A stretch of DNA of 16,700 bases from Micavibrio sp. GTDB lineage: Bacteria; Pseudomonadota; Alphaproteobacteria; Micavibrionales; Micavibrionaceae. Below, piece by piece: positions 7,303 through 15,130 of the stretch. The notes below the pieces were generated by a model. The model had not been told where the DNA came from, made no database searches, and saw only the letters and a program-made list of their open reading frames with translations. The stretch covers positions 1-16,700 of the forward strand of contig JAPJRC010000048.1 in NCBI GenBank assembly GCA_030824805.1, written 5' to 3'. Made by a program: the position numbers and the translations under genes. The first letter of the stretch is position 1. Each line of letters opens with the position of its first letter.

Positions 7303-7646
7303 ACGATGTACTGAAACTGACAGGCGTGTCCGCACGTCTTGTCGAGCCGGAAGGGGATGAGCCGGCAGCGTTGATCGTCAGTTCCATGATTGTATCGAAC
7401 GAGAGCCGCAAGGCGATCCTGACATCTTCCGACGATATTCGCATACCTCTCACCACCGAATGGTATAAAGCACTTGCCGCCAAAGAGCCGGCCCGAGATG
7501 ACCGCGTTATTCTAACCTTGGAAAAGGCCAAGCCATCTAATGGCGTGGATGGCAGTTTGATGGATATCTTGTCCGAAGCAGGCAACAGCCTCTACGAGAT
7601 CAAAGATATGCGTGTTCAGCCCAAGAGCGTCAGTATCTTCGGATAA
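7278..7646 (+). CDS. Unknown small protein
   Basis: I do not recognise this 122-residue protein. It has no signal peptide, no membrane segment, no cysteine and no cluster or nucleotide-binding motif, so it is most likely cytosolic. The sequence is rich in alternating hydrophobic and polar residues with several Val/Ile/Leu strands (for example AALIVSSMIVSN near 30-41 and RVILTLEK near 76-83), suggesting a small mainly beta fold, and ends in a basic-hydrophobic tail MRVQPKSVSIFG. The start is supported by GAGAGGG four to ten bases upstream. It sits 76 bp after nuoI with no intervening terminator and is closed by a strong terminator, so it is probably the last gene of the nuoG unit. A link with complex I is possible only by position. 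Codon use looks like that of its neighbours. Confidence 0.75.
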   Translation: MRLVFESHDDVLKLTGVSARLVEPEGDEPAALIVSSMIVSNESRKAILTSSDDIRIPLTTEWYKALAAKEPARDDRVILTLEKAKPSNGVDGSLMDILSEAGNSLYEIKDMRVQPKSVSIFG

Positions 7647-7679
7647 AAAAATCCCCGCAGAGGCGGGGATTTTGTTTTT
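7645..7679. terminator. Bidirectional intrinsic terminator between the unknown gene and pagL
   Basis: A perfect 8-bp stem ATCCCCGC (7651-7658) / GCGGGGAT (7663-7670) with loop AGAG is flanked by seven A on the left and TTTGTTTTT on the right. It works on both strands and serves the two converging genes, ending the nuoG-nuoI-unknown transcript. Confidence 0.92.
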
Positions 7680-7693
7680 CAGCCAGCCGGATT

Positions 7694-8209
7694 TTAGAAG
7701 GACAGGCCGCTAACCGGTATGTGGTAGTACAGGTTCAGCACTTCGGTGCCGGGATTGTCGTTGCCAAGGCCCGCATTCGAGATGTGGCTGAAGGCCACAC
7801 CAAGGCGGTGGCCGTTCATGAATTCATAGCCGGCTTCTATCTGGCTGCGGAATTCGATCGGGTGGTCCAGATCCTTGTCGCTGCCCCCGTCCGTGTATAG
7901 ACCGACGCCCAGGGCAGGGGTTAGATATATGTTATCGGCCGGTTTAAAATCGGCCAAAAGACCGCCGCCGCCCCAAAGAGAGCCATCGGTTGTGGCTTCG
8001 ACGCCGCCCCAAGGCTTTATTTTCCAAAATAACGGGGTGCCATGACGGTATTCGACGCGGAAATCCGTTGCGGTATCTTCTGCATCGAGGAAGTCATACG
8101 CCCCGACGCCGAAGCCCAGATAGGATTTGTCTGCTGATTCTTGTGCCTGGACAGGTGCGGCCATGGCGAGGAAGCCGCCGATAACGGCCATAAATACAAA
8201 TTTCTTCAC
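7694..8209 (-). CDS. pagL: Lipid A 3-O-deacylase, PagL family (acyloxyacyl hydrolase)
   Basis: Predicted outer-membrane beta-barrel enzyme that removes the 3-O-linked acyl chain from lipid A. The 171 residues include a signal peptide (Lys2-Lys3, hydrophobic core, cleavage probably after VQA at 22). The mature part alternates Gly/aromatic strand residues and ends in Phe, as outer-membrane barrels do. The catalytic set fits PagL: SHISNAGLGNDNPG gives His142 and Ser144, and Glu156 follows at +14 from His, the same spacing as the His126-Ser128-Glu140 triad of Pseudomonas PagL. The start codon is GTG at 8209, with AGGGG nine bases upstream; a later ATG (residue 7) would remove the positive N-terminus. 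It lies inverted between nuoI and nuoJ, with its own promoter candidate and a shared terminator. Family assignment is strong; activity on this organism's lipid A is inferred. Confidence 0.88.
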   Translation of the reverse strand: MKKFVFMAVIGGFLAMAAPVQAQESADKSYLGFGVGAYDFLDAEDTATDFRVEYRHGTPLFWKIKPWGGVEATTDGSLWGGGGLLADFKPADNIYLTPALGVGLYTDGGSDKDLDHPIEFRSQIEAGYEFMNGHRLGVAFSHISNAGLGNDNPGTEVLNLYYHIPVSGLSF

Positions 8210-8238
8210 GTTTTTAGACCCCTAAATGGAATTATTTG

Positions 8239-8256
8239 ACGAACAATAGTGTTCGT
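8239..8256. repeat. Perfect inverted repeat, putative operator of pagL
   Basis: ACGAACA-ATAG-TGTTCGT, seven-base perfect arms around a four-base spacer. It overlaps the -10 and probable start site of the pagL promoter candidate, the classical place for a repressor. The binding protein is unknown. Confidence 0.5.
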
Positions 8257-8280
8257 ATTGTTTTCCTTTTAAGCGTCCAA
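8252..8280 (-). promoter_or_regulatory. Candidate pagL promoter
   Basis: On the minus strand TTGGAC (8280-8275), a 17-bp spacer and TACGAA (8257-8252). The -35 matches the consensus well, the -10 moderately. Transcription would start near 8245, inside the palindrome, giving a leader of about 36 nt before the GTG start. Confidence 0.4.
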
Positions 8281-8388
8281 ATCAAGCTATGGTTTCAGCT
8301 TTTCTGCATACGGGTGCAAAGCTATTGCAAGACTGCCACACAGGCTTCCATAAGATATTAACAATTGCGGATTTTTTTACGTCACGAC

Positions 8389-8416
8389 TTGCGTACGCAC
8401 AACATTGAGATTAGAA
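8389..8416 (+). promoter_or_regulatory. Weak candidate for the nuoJ promoter
   Basis: TTGCGT (8389-8394), 16 bp, TTAGAA (8411-8416), start near 8423. A promoter must exist between 8281 and 8449, because the nuoG unit ends at a terminator and pagL faces the other way, but no strong match is visible. An alternative is TTGCAA at 8325 with CATAAG at 8349 (18 bp). Confidence 0.25.
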
Positions 8417-8449
8417 AAGGCTGTTGCTAAAAACCCCGAAGATTCAAAG

Positions 8450-9052
8450 ATGTTAACACCCATCGCCTTTTATCTGTTCGCCGCCGTGACGCTGCTTAGC
8501 GCACTGATGGTGATCACAGCCAAAAACCCCGTTCACTCGGTCCTCTTCCTCATTCTGGCATTCTTTAATGCAGCGGGGTTATTCGTCCTGCTCGGCGCGG
8601 AATTCGTGGCGATGATCTTGGTCATTGTTTACGTTGGCGCGGTGGCGGTTCTCTTCCTCTTCGTCGTCATGATGCTCGATATGGGTTTCGAAGATCTGCG
8701 GAAAGGTGCACTTCAATATGTGCCGCTCGGTCTTATCATTGGCGGCGTCCTGTTATTTGAACTCGCAACCATTTACAGCGCATGGCAATTCGCTCCTTCT
8801 TATGGCGCTAACCTAGCAAGCCCTGCCAGCGAGATGAAAAACACCGAAGCACTCGGCATGCTGCTTTACACAGACTATATATACGCCTTCCAGATCGCAG
8901 GCTTGATCCTGCTGGTCGCCATGATCGGCGCAATCGTTCTCACGCACCGCCAGCGCGCGGGCGTTCGCCGTCAAAAGATCGCGGCGCAAAACGCACGCAC
9001 GCGGGAAGAGGCGATGGAAATCGTAAAGGTCAACACCGGGGCAGGGGCATAA
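8450..9052 (+). CDS. nuoJ: NADH-quinone oxidoreductase subunit J
   Basis: Inner-membrane subunit of complex I in the hinge region between the quinone module and the antiporter-like subunits. The 200 residues contain five hydrophobic segments. Seen: NPVHSVLFLILAFFNAAGLFVLLGAEF at about 26-52 and the family signature VYVGAVAVLFLFVVMMLD at 60-77, which includes the conserved pi-bulge helix. I chose the ATG at 8450 because family members begin at this point; an upstream TTG at 8405 would add 15 polar residues not seen in the family. There is no clear ribosome site before it. This is the first gene of the second nuo unit. Confidence 0.96.
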   Translation: MLTPIAFYLFAAVTLLSALMVITAKNPVHSVLFLILAFFNAAGLFVLLGAEFVAMILVIVYVGAVAVLFLFVVMMLDMGFEDLRKGALQYVPLGLIIGGVLLFELATIYSAWQFAPSYGANLASPASEMKNTEALGMLLYTDYIYAFQIAGLILLVAMIGAIVLTHRQRAGVRRQKIAAQNARTREEAMEIVKVNTGAGA

Positions 9053-9056
9053 ATCC

Positions 9057-9365
9057 ATGGTTATCGGGCTCGAACATTATCTCACGCTGGCCGCCATCCT
9101 ATTCACTATGGGCGTTTTCGGCATCTTCCTGAACCGCAAGAACGTGATCATCATCTTGATGTGCATCGAACTGATCCTTCTGTCGGTGAACATCAACTTC
9201 GTGGCGTTCTCTTCTTTTATGGGTGACCTGAAAGGCCAGATCTTCACCATGTTTATTCTCACCGTTGCTGCCGCAGAGGCCGCTATCGGTCTCGCCATCC
9301 TCGTGATCTTCTTCCGGAACAAGGGATCGATCGCGGTGGAAGATATTTCGAGCATGAAAGGCTAA
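9057..9365 (+). CDS. nuoK: NADH-quinone oxidoreductase subunit K
   Basis: Small inner-membrane subunit of complex I, related to MrpC, contributing to the proton channel between NuoJ and NuoN. The 102 residues form three membrane helices. The two channel glutamates are present: Glu38 in MCIELILLSVNINF and Glu74 in VAAAEAAIGLAI, with the same 36-residue spacing as Glu36 and Glu72 of E. coli. It begins four bases after the nuoJ stop, and a G-rich stretch at the end of nuoJ may serve as its ribosome site. Confidence 0.97.
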   Translation: MVIGLEHYLTLAAILFTMGVFGIFLNRKNVIIILMCIELILLSVNINFVAFSSFMGDLKGQIFTMFILTVAAAEAAIGLAILVIFFRNKGSIAVEDISSMKG

Positions 9366-9371
9366 CCGACT

Positions 9372-11411
9372 ATGGAACTTCTTGCTGTATTTCCGCCGCT
9401 CGTAGCCTTCCTGATCGCTTTCCTGTTTGGCAAGCAGCTCGGTCACAAAGCTGTTGAACTCATCACATGCTCGGGCGTTATCATCGCCGCGTTCTGTTCC
9501 TGTGCTTTGTTCGTCGAAGTCGTCCTCGGTTCCGAACCGCGCACCATAACCATCATGAACTGGATCACGTCCGGCGCGCTCACCGTTGATTGGTCCTTGC
9601 GCGTTGACCAACTCGCCGTCGTCATGATGTGTGTTGTGACCATCGTATCGTCCTGTGTTCACGTATACTCCACGGCCTATATGCATGAAGATGAGTCGAT
9701 CAGCCGCTTCATGTCTTATCTGTCGCTCTTCACCTTCGCGATGCTGATGCTGGTAACGGCGGACAATCTGATCCAGCTGTTCTTCGGTTGGGAAGGGGTA
9801 GGCGTTGCGTCCTATCTTCTTATCGGTTTCTGGAATCACAAAGATTCCGCCAATGCCGCCGCTATCAAGGCGTTTCTTGTTAACCGCGTCGGCGACTTTG
9901 GTCTGGCGCTTGGCGTGTTCGCCTGCTTTATGCTGTTCGGCACGGTTCAGTTCGATGGCATGTTCGCCATTGCCGAGAGCCTGAAAGACGCACGATTCAA
10001 CTTCTTTGGTTTTGATCTTCCTGCTTTGAACACCACCTGTTTGTTGCTGTTTGTCGGCGCGATGGGTAAATCGGCACAGCTCGGCCTGCACACATGGCTG
10101 CCGGATGCTATGGAAGGTCCAACGCCTGTGTCGGCCCTTATCCACGCCGCAACGATGGTTACCGCCGGTGTGTTCATGGTCGCGCGTATGTCGCCTGTGT
10201 TCGAATACGCACCCGAAGCTTTGATGGTTGTCTGTGTTCTCGGCGCACTAACGGCGTTCGTTGCCGCGACGATCGGCCTGACCCAGTTCGATATCAAGCG
10301 CGTGATTGCCTATTCCACAATGTCCCAGCTCGGATACATGTTCTTCGCCCTCGGCGTTTCCGCCTATGGCGCGGCCATCTTCCACCTTATGACGCACGCT
10401 TTCTTCAAGGCGTTGCTGTTCCTGGGTGCTGGTTCCGTTATTCACGCGCTTCACCATGAACAGGATATGCGCAATATGGGCGGTGTCTGGAAGAAGATTC
10501 CGGCGACCTATGCCATGATGTGGATCGGCTCTCTCGCTCTGGCGGGTATTCCGTTCTTCGCGGGTTATTACTCCAAGGACATTATGCTCGAAGCGGCCTT
10601 CGCCGACCACACTTGGTTTGGTACCTTTGCATATTGGATGGGTATCGTTGCCGCGTTCATGACGGCGTTTTATTCCGGTCGTCTTTTGTTCATGACGTTC
10701 CATGGCAAGCCGCGCATGGACCATCACACCTACGACCATGCCCATGAATCCCCACCGGCTATGCTGACGCCGCTCGTCATTCTCACGGTGGGCGCTTTGT
10801 TTGCCGGTGCGCTTGGTTATTCCGGTTTTGTCGGTGGTTCATCCTCGCATCATGGGGCTGCAGCCGCGCATGGCGAACAAGTAGAGATTGACCATACCGT
10901 GGAAGCGCCTGTTGTCGAGGAAGACGATCACGGCAAGGAAATGAACCGTTTCATTTTCTGGGGCGACGCCATCAAGGTCCTGCCGGAAAACGACACGGTT
11001 GAAGCCGCGCACCATGTTGCCTTGTGGGTGAAGTTGCTTCCGACCATTATGGGCGCGCTGGGATTGTTCCTGTCGTGGGTGTTTTATTCTTGGAAACCGG
11101 ACTTGCAGGGCGCAACCGTTCGCCGTTTCTCGAAACTGCACACGCTGTTCTTCCGCAAATGGTTCTTTGATGAGATTTATAACGCCACTTTCGTAAAAAA
11201 TGCGATCTGTGCGGGTAAGGTCTTCTGGAAGGCCGATAAGAGAGTCGTCGACGGTCTTGGCCCCGACGGTGTGGCGGCCCGTTCGCTCGATGTTGCGGGC
11301 GTGCTGAAAAAAGTCCAGAGCGGTTATGTGTTCCACTATGCCTTTGTCATGATTATCGGCGTTATCGGTTTTGTGAGCTGGTTCTTCTACCGGTTCCACG
11401 TGGCGGGGTAG
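9372..11411 (+). CDS. nuoL: NADH-quinone oxidoreductase subunit L
   Basis: Distal antiporter-like proton-pumping subunit of complex I with a long lateral helix. The 679 residues are at the long end for the family, as is common in alphaproteobacteria. Seen: channel Glu141 in FFGWEGVGVASYLLIGFW, Lys233 in GAMGKSAQLGLHTWLPDAM, EGPTPVSALIHAATMVTAG just after it, and the broken-helix region MTHAFFKALLFLGAGS. A His-rich stretch DHHTYDHAHE lies at 450-459, and residues 490-521 form a His- and acid-rich soluble loop before the last helices. The C-terminal part (WFFDEIYN) is intact. GAAAGG lies ten bases before the ATG, six bases after nuoK. Confidence 0.98.
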   Translation: MELLAVFPPLVAFLIAFLFGKQLGHKAVELITCSGVIIAAFCSCALFVEVVLGSEPRTITIMNWITSGALTVDWSLRVDQLAVVMMCVVTIVSSCVHVYSTAYMHEDESISRFMSYLSLFTFAMLMLVTADNLIQLFFGWEGVGVASYLLIGFWNHKDSANAAAIKAFLVNRVGDFGLALGVFACFMLFGTVQFDGMFAIAESLKDARFNFFGFDLPALNTTCLLLFVGAMGKSAQLGLHTWLPDAMEGPTPVSALIHAATMVTAGVFMVARMSPVFEYAPEALMVVCVLGALTAFVAATIGLTQFDIKRVIAYSTMSQLGYMFFALGVSAYGAAIFHLMTHAFFKALLFLGAGSVIHALHHEQDMRNMGGVWKKIPATYAMMWIGSLALAGIPFFAGYYSKDIMLEAAFADHTWFGTFAYWMGIVAAFMTAFYSGRLLFMTFHGKPRMDHHTYDHAHESPPAMLTPLVILTVGALFAGALGYSGFVGGSSSHHGAAAAHGEQVEIDHTVEAPVVEEDDHGKEMNRFIFWGDAIKVLPENDTVEAAHHVALWVKLLPTIMGALGLFLSWVFYSWKPDLQGATVRRFSKLHTLFFRKWFFDEIYNATFVKNAICAGKVFWKADKRVVDGLGPDGVAARSLDVAGVLKKVQSGYVFHYAFVMIIGVIGFVSWFFYRFHVAG

Positions 11412-11423
11412 GGAGTTATTGAG

Positions 11424-12968
11424 ATGTTAAGCCATATTCTTTCCCTTCAGATATTCCTTCCGCTGCTCGGTGTGCTCGCCATTCTGGCTTTGCCGCGGCT
11501 TAGCGATTGCTGTGCACGCTGGATTGCGCTTGGTGTGTCGACTCTGGTGTTCGCGGTATCCTGTGTGATGATGATGAATTACGAAACCGGTTATGCCGGA
11601 TTCCAATTCGTTGAAAAGGCCACGTGGTTTCCTTCGCTTGATCTGAACTACCATCTGGGTGTTGACGGTATTTCTGTCTATTTCGTTCTGCTTTCCACCT
11701 TCCTGACGCCGATCTGCATCATTTCCTGCTGGCATGCGATTGAAAAACGCGTGAAAGAATTCATGATCGCGTTCCTCGTGCTGGAAACCTTCATGATCGG
11801 CACATTCTGTGCGCTCGACGCTGTTCTCTTCTATGTCTTCTTCGAAGGCGTTCTGATGCCGATGTTCATTATCATCGGCGTATGGGGCGGCAAGAACCGC
11901 GTATATGCCTCGTTCAAATTCTTCCTGTACACGCTGCTGGGCTCCGTCCTCATGCTGGTCGCCTTGCTCGCGCTCTACTTCCTCACGGGCACGACAGATA
12001 TCGTTGAACTGGCGGACAATGATTTGACGCGCAACGTCCAGATCTGGCTCTGGCTGGCGTTCTTTGCCTCCTTTGCCGTCAAGATGCCTATGTGGCCTGT
12101 GCACACATGGCTTCCCGACGCGCACGTCGAAGCGCCGACGGCGGGTTCCGTTATCCTGGCCGGTGTTCTTCTGAAGATGGGCGGCTACGGCTTCCTGCGT
12201 TTCTCGCTGCCGATCCTGCCCGAAGCTTCCGCATATTTCACGGATATGGTGTTCTGGCTCTCTGTGGTGGCGATTGTCTACACCGCTCTGGTCGCGCTCG
12301 TTCAGGAAGACATGAAAAAGCTGATCGCCTATTCATCCGTTTCCCACATGGGTTTCGTGACGCTCGGTATTTTCACGGGCACACAGCAGGGCGTTGATGG
12401 CGCCATGTTCCAGATGCTCAGCCACGGTATCATTTCCGCCGCGCTCTTCCTTTGCGTAGGGGTGGTGTATGACAGACTGCACACCCGCGAAATTTCACGC
12501 TATGGCGGCCTTGTGAAAAACATGCCGAAATACGCAACCGTGTTCATGGTGCTGATACTGGGTTCCGTCGGTCTTCCGGGGACATCCGGTTTCGTCGGCG
12601 AATTCTTGACACTTATGGGTACGTTCCAGGTCAACACATATGTCGCCGTGTTTGCGACAACGGGCGTTGTGTTTGGTGCCGCCTATATGCTTGTGCTTTA
12701 CCGCAAGGTTATCTTCGGTGAGCAAAAGAACGCCGATGCCGCCGCGATGCCTGACCTCACCAAAACGGAATTCGGTATTCTCGTGCCGCTCGTGCTTATG
12801 GCCATACTCTTCGGCATTGCGCCCGGTATCGTCATGAAAAACGTATCGCCGGCCGTGGCCGCATTGCTGTCCGATTACCAAAAAGAAAAGAATGGCGGCG
12901 AGAATTTTGCCGACGCCAGCATGAAACCCGCCGCTGTTCCTGCGGCCAAAGGGGCCTCCCATGATTGA
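11424..12968 (+). CDS. nuoM: NADH-quinone oxidoreductase subunit M
   Basis: Middle antiporter-like proton-pumping subunit of complex I. The 514 residues give about fourteen membrane helices. Seen: channel Glu141 in FYVFFEGVLMPMFIIIGVWGG, Lys220 in FAVKMPMWPVHTWLPDAHVE, and EAPTAGSVILAGVLLKMGGYG directly after it, all typical of NuoM. The C-terminus ends in a soluble Ala/Pro/Lys-rich tail. GGAG lies eight bases before the ATG and 12 bases separate it from nuoL. Its last eight bases overlap the start of nuoN, so translation is coupled. Confidence 0.98.
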   Translation: MLSHILSLQIFLPLLGVLAILALPRLSDCCARWIALGVSTLVFAVSCVMMMNYETGYAGFQFVEKATWFPSLDLNYHLGVDGISVYFVLLSTFLTPICIISCWHAIEKRVKEFMIAFLVLETFMIGTFCALDAVLFYVFFEGVLMPMFIIIGVWGGKNRVYASFKFFLYTLLGSVLMLVALLALYFLTGTTDIVELADNDLTRNVQIWLWLAFFASFAVKMPMWPVHTWLPDAHVEAPTAGSVILAGVLLKMGGYGFLRFSLPILPEASAYFTDMVFWLSVVAIVYTALVALVQEDMKKLIAYSSVSHMGFVTLGIFTGTQQGVDGAMFQMLSHGIISAALFLCVGVVYDRLHTREISRYGGLVKNMPKYATVFMVLILGSVGLPGTSGFVGEFLTLMGTFQVNTYVAVFATTGVVFGAAYMLVLYRKVIFGEQKNADAAAMPDLTKTEFGILVPLVLMAILFGIAPGIVMKNVSPAVAALLSDYQKEKNGGENFADASMKPAAVPAAKGASHD

Positions 12969-14409
12969 TTTCTCATCCGCCCAGCTTATTCCTCTGGTGC
13001 CAGAGCTGTTCCTCGCGATTGCCGGATTGGCGCTGCTTATTCTCGGCGTCTTTAATGGTGACAAGGCGGCAAAGCAAATCGGCTGGCTGGTGATGATCGC
13101 TTTTACGGTCGCCACATCCTTGCTCCTGCAAAACAGCTGGGAGCGCACAGATGTGCTGAACGGCATGTTCGTGATGGACCAGTTCGCGGGCATCGTAAAG
13201 CTGATGCTGCTGATCGGTTTGTTCACTACCGTCGCGCTTTCCGTGCGTTATATGGAAGAGGAACAAACCGCGCGTTTTGAATATCCGCTGCTTGTTCTGT
13301 TCTCCGGCCTTGGCATGATGCTTATGGTTTCGGCACATGACCTTTTGTCTTTGTATATGGGGCTTGAGTTGCAATCGCTTGCCGCTTATGTGCTGGCCTC
13401 CATCCGCCGCGACAACGTGAAATCTTCGGAATCCGGCCTGAAATATTTCGTCCTCGGCTCCATCGCATCCGGTCTTCTGCTGTTTGGCGCCTCGCTCGTA
13501 TACGGCTACACCGGTTCGACCAATTTCAGCGTTATCGGCGACACGTTGCAGGAACAGGCATCCCCGCGCGTTCTCATCGGTATGGTGTTCATCCTGTCCG
13601 CCATGGCGTTCAAGATTTCCGCCGCGCCGTTCCATATGTGGACGCCGGACGTGTATGAAGGTGCGCCAACATCCGTCACCGCTTTCTTTGCGCTTGTACC
13701 CAAAGTCGCCGCGACGGCTTTGCTGATCCGTCTTCTGTTCGAAGCATTCCCGACTGTGGCCGATCAATGGCAACAGATCGTCTGGATACTCTCTGCGCTT
13801 TCCATGGCGGTCGGTGCGTTCGCGGCCCTGATGCAGGACAATATCAAACGTCTGCTTGCATATTCCTCCATCGGCAATATGGGTTTTGCGCTTGTCGGTC
13901 TTGCCGCGGGCACATCCGAAGGGCTGGCCTCTGTATTGGTGTATCTGGCGATATACATGGTGATGACGGCGGGTACGTTCGGTATTGTCATGAACATGCG
14001 CCGCAACGGCCACGCGCTTGAGAAGATTTCCGATCTTTCCGGCCTGTCCCGCAACGCTCCCGCCATGGCTTACTGCCTGGCGATCCTCATGTTCTCCATG
14101 TCCGGTATTCCGCCGCTCGCAGGGTTCTTCGGCAAATTCATGGTCTTCCGCGCCGCTGTTGATGCGGAATTGTACGGCCTTGCCGTCTTCGGGGTTCTGA
14201 CTTCGGTTGTTTCCGCCTATTACTACATCCGCATAATCAAGGTGATGTTCTTTGACGAGCCAGTGGAAAAATACGATGGCGTTGTTCCGTTCTCGCGCCG
14301 TGCGGTTGTGGCGATCAGCGTTCTGTTCATTGTCTTCTTCATTTTCAGCCCGTCGCCGATCGTCGAGATCAGCCGCGACGCGGTGAGCGTTTTCTTCCAT
14401 GGCGGATGA
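12961..14409 (+). CDS. nuoN: NADH-quinone oxidoreductase subunit N
   Basis: Antiporter-like proton-pumping subunit of complex I next to NuoK. The 482 residues match the family and form about fourteen membrane helices. Seen: channel Glu136 in LYMGLELQSLAAYVLAS, Lys218 in AMAFKISAAPFHMWTPDVYE, then GAPTSVTAFFALVPKVAA, and SGIPPLAGFFGKFMVF towards the C-terminus. AAAGGGG lies six bases before the ATG inside nuoM. The 3' end overlaps birA by 11 bases. Confidence 0.98.
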   Translation: MIDFSSAQLIPLVPELFLAIAGLALLILGVFNGDKAAKQIGWLVMIAFTVATSLLLQNSWERTDVLNGMFVMDQFAGIVKLMLLIGLFTTVALSVRYMEEEQTARFEYPLLVLFSGLGMMLMVSAHDLLSLYMGLELQSLAAYVLASIRRDNVKSSESGLKYFVLGSIASGLLLFGASLVYGYTGSTNFSVIGDTLQEQASPRVLIGMVFILSAMAFKISAAPFHMWTPDVYEGAPTSVTAFFALVPKVAATALLIRLLFEAFPTVADQWQQIVWILSALSMAVGAFAALMQDNIKRLLAYSSIGNMGFALVGLAAGTSEGLASVLVYLAIYMVMTAGTFGIVMNMRRNGHALEKISDLSGLSRNAPAMAYCLAILMFSMSGIPPLAGFFGKFMVFRAAVDAELYGLAVFGVLTSVVSAYYYIRIIKVMFFDEPVEKYDGVVPFSRRAVVAISVLFIVFFIFSPSPIVEISRDAVSVFFHGG

Positions 14410-15130
14410 TTTCTGGCGTGTGCAGGTTTTAGGCACCACGCCGAGCACGCAGGATGTTGTTCGCGGTCTCGCCGAAACGGGTGAACCCGAAGGCCTTGCC
14501 GTTCAGGCTTTGCAACAAACCAAGGGCAGGGGGCGTCATGGCAATGACTGGGTTTCCCCTATGGGCAATCTTTATCTCTCCGTTCTCCTTCGCCCGAGTT
14601 GCAAGGCCGATAAAGCCGCCCAGATGGCGTTCGTGGTTGCTCTCGCGTTGTCGGACGCGATGGGCGAAGTCATCGAAGACGGCCATGACAAAAAATTGAA
14701 ATGGCCAAACGATATCCTGATCGATGGGAAGAAGATTTCCGGCATTTTGCTGGAAACCAAACTCGATGCGCACGGCCGGGTTGATTACCTGATCATAGGC
14801 ACCGGCGTTAATATTTTTGCACCACCCGAGGGTGCCGAAGGCCTTGATCGGATTAAGAAAGAACGTCTTGCCGTTAACACGTTCCGCGACCTGTATCTTC
14901 AAAAACTCCGCGACCGCTATATATCATGGCAGGACAAAGGGTTTGCGCCTGTGCGCGAGGCGTGGTTAAAACAGGCCTACGGGGTGGGCCAAACTATGAA
15001 AATACGCCTGCCTGAAATCGGTTATGAAGGCACATTCGTTGGTGTCGATGAAAGCGGAGCGCTGATCGCCATGGTCGATGGAGAGCGCAAGATTTTCACC
15101 GCCGGCGATGTGCATTTTGGAGTGAACTAG
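14399..15130 (+). CDS. birA: Biotin--[acetyl-CoA-carboxylase] ligase, without DNA-binding domain
   Basis: Cytosolic ligase that makes biotinyl-AMP and attaches biotin to the carrier lysine of carboxylases such as AccB. The 243 residues comprise only the catalytic and C-terminal SH3-like domains. Seen: the biotin-binding loop TKGRGRHGNDW at 41-51, KWPNDILIDGKKISGILLE at 101-119, the IIGTGVN segment, and the C-terminal EGTFVGVDESGALI region. The N-terminal helix-turn-helix of the E. coli repressor form is absent, so this protein should not regulate transcription. It starts within nuoN (11-base overlap) and stops directly before coaX, so it is expected to be co-translated with both. Confidence 0.95.
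   Translation: MADDFWRVQVLGTTPSTQDVVRGLAETGEPEGLAVQALQQTKGRGRHGNDWVSPMGNLYLSVLLRPSCKADKAAQMAFVVALALSDAMGEVIEDGHDKKLKWPNDILIDGKKISGILLETKLDAHGRVDYLIIGTGVNIFAPPEGAEGLDRIKKERLAVNTFRDLYLQKLRDRYISWQDKGFAPVREAWLKQAYGVGQTMKIRLPEIGYEGTFVGVDESGALIAMVDGERKIFTAGDVHFGVN

Noticed and set aside
8239..8256. LexA (SOS) box reading of the GAAC...GTTC palindrome
   Set aside because: The spacing between GAAC and GTTC is six, whereas the Bacillus-type box has four and the alphaproteobacterial LexA site is a direct repeat; pagL is also not a typical SOS gene.
8281..8330. Two copies of AAGCTAT-like sequence (8285-8290 and 8320-8325)
   Set aside because: The shared core is only six bases in an AT-rich region and can occur by chance.
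8365..8380. Run of seven T as an intrinsic terminator before nuoJ
   Set aside because: No GC-rich stem precedes the run, and no plus-strand gene ends just upstream.
10839..10935. His- and acid-rich loop in NuoL as a special metal-binding insertion
   Set aside because: Variable His-rich loops at this place are common in alphaproteobacterial NuoL, so it is not evidence for a new function.
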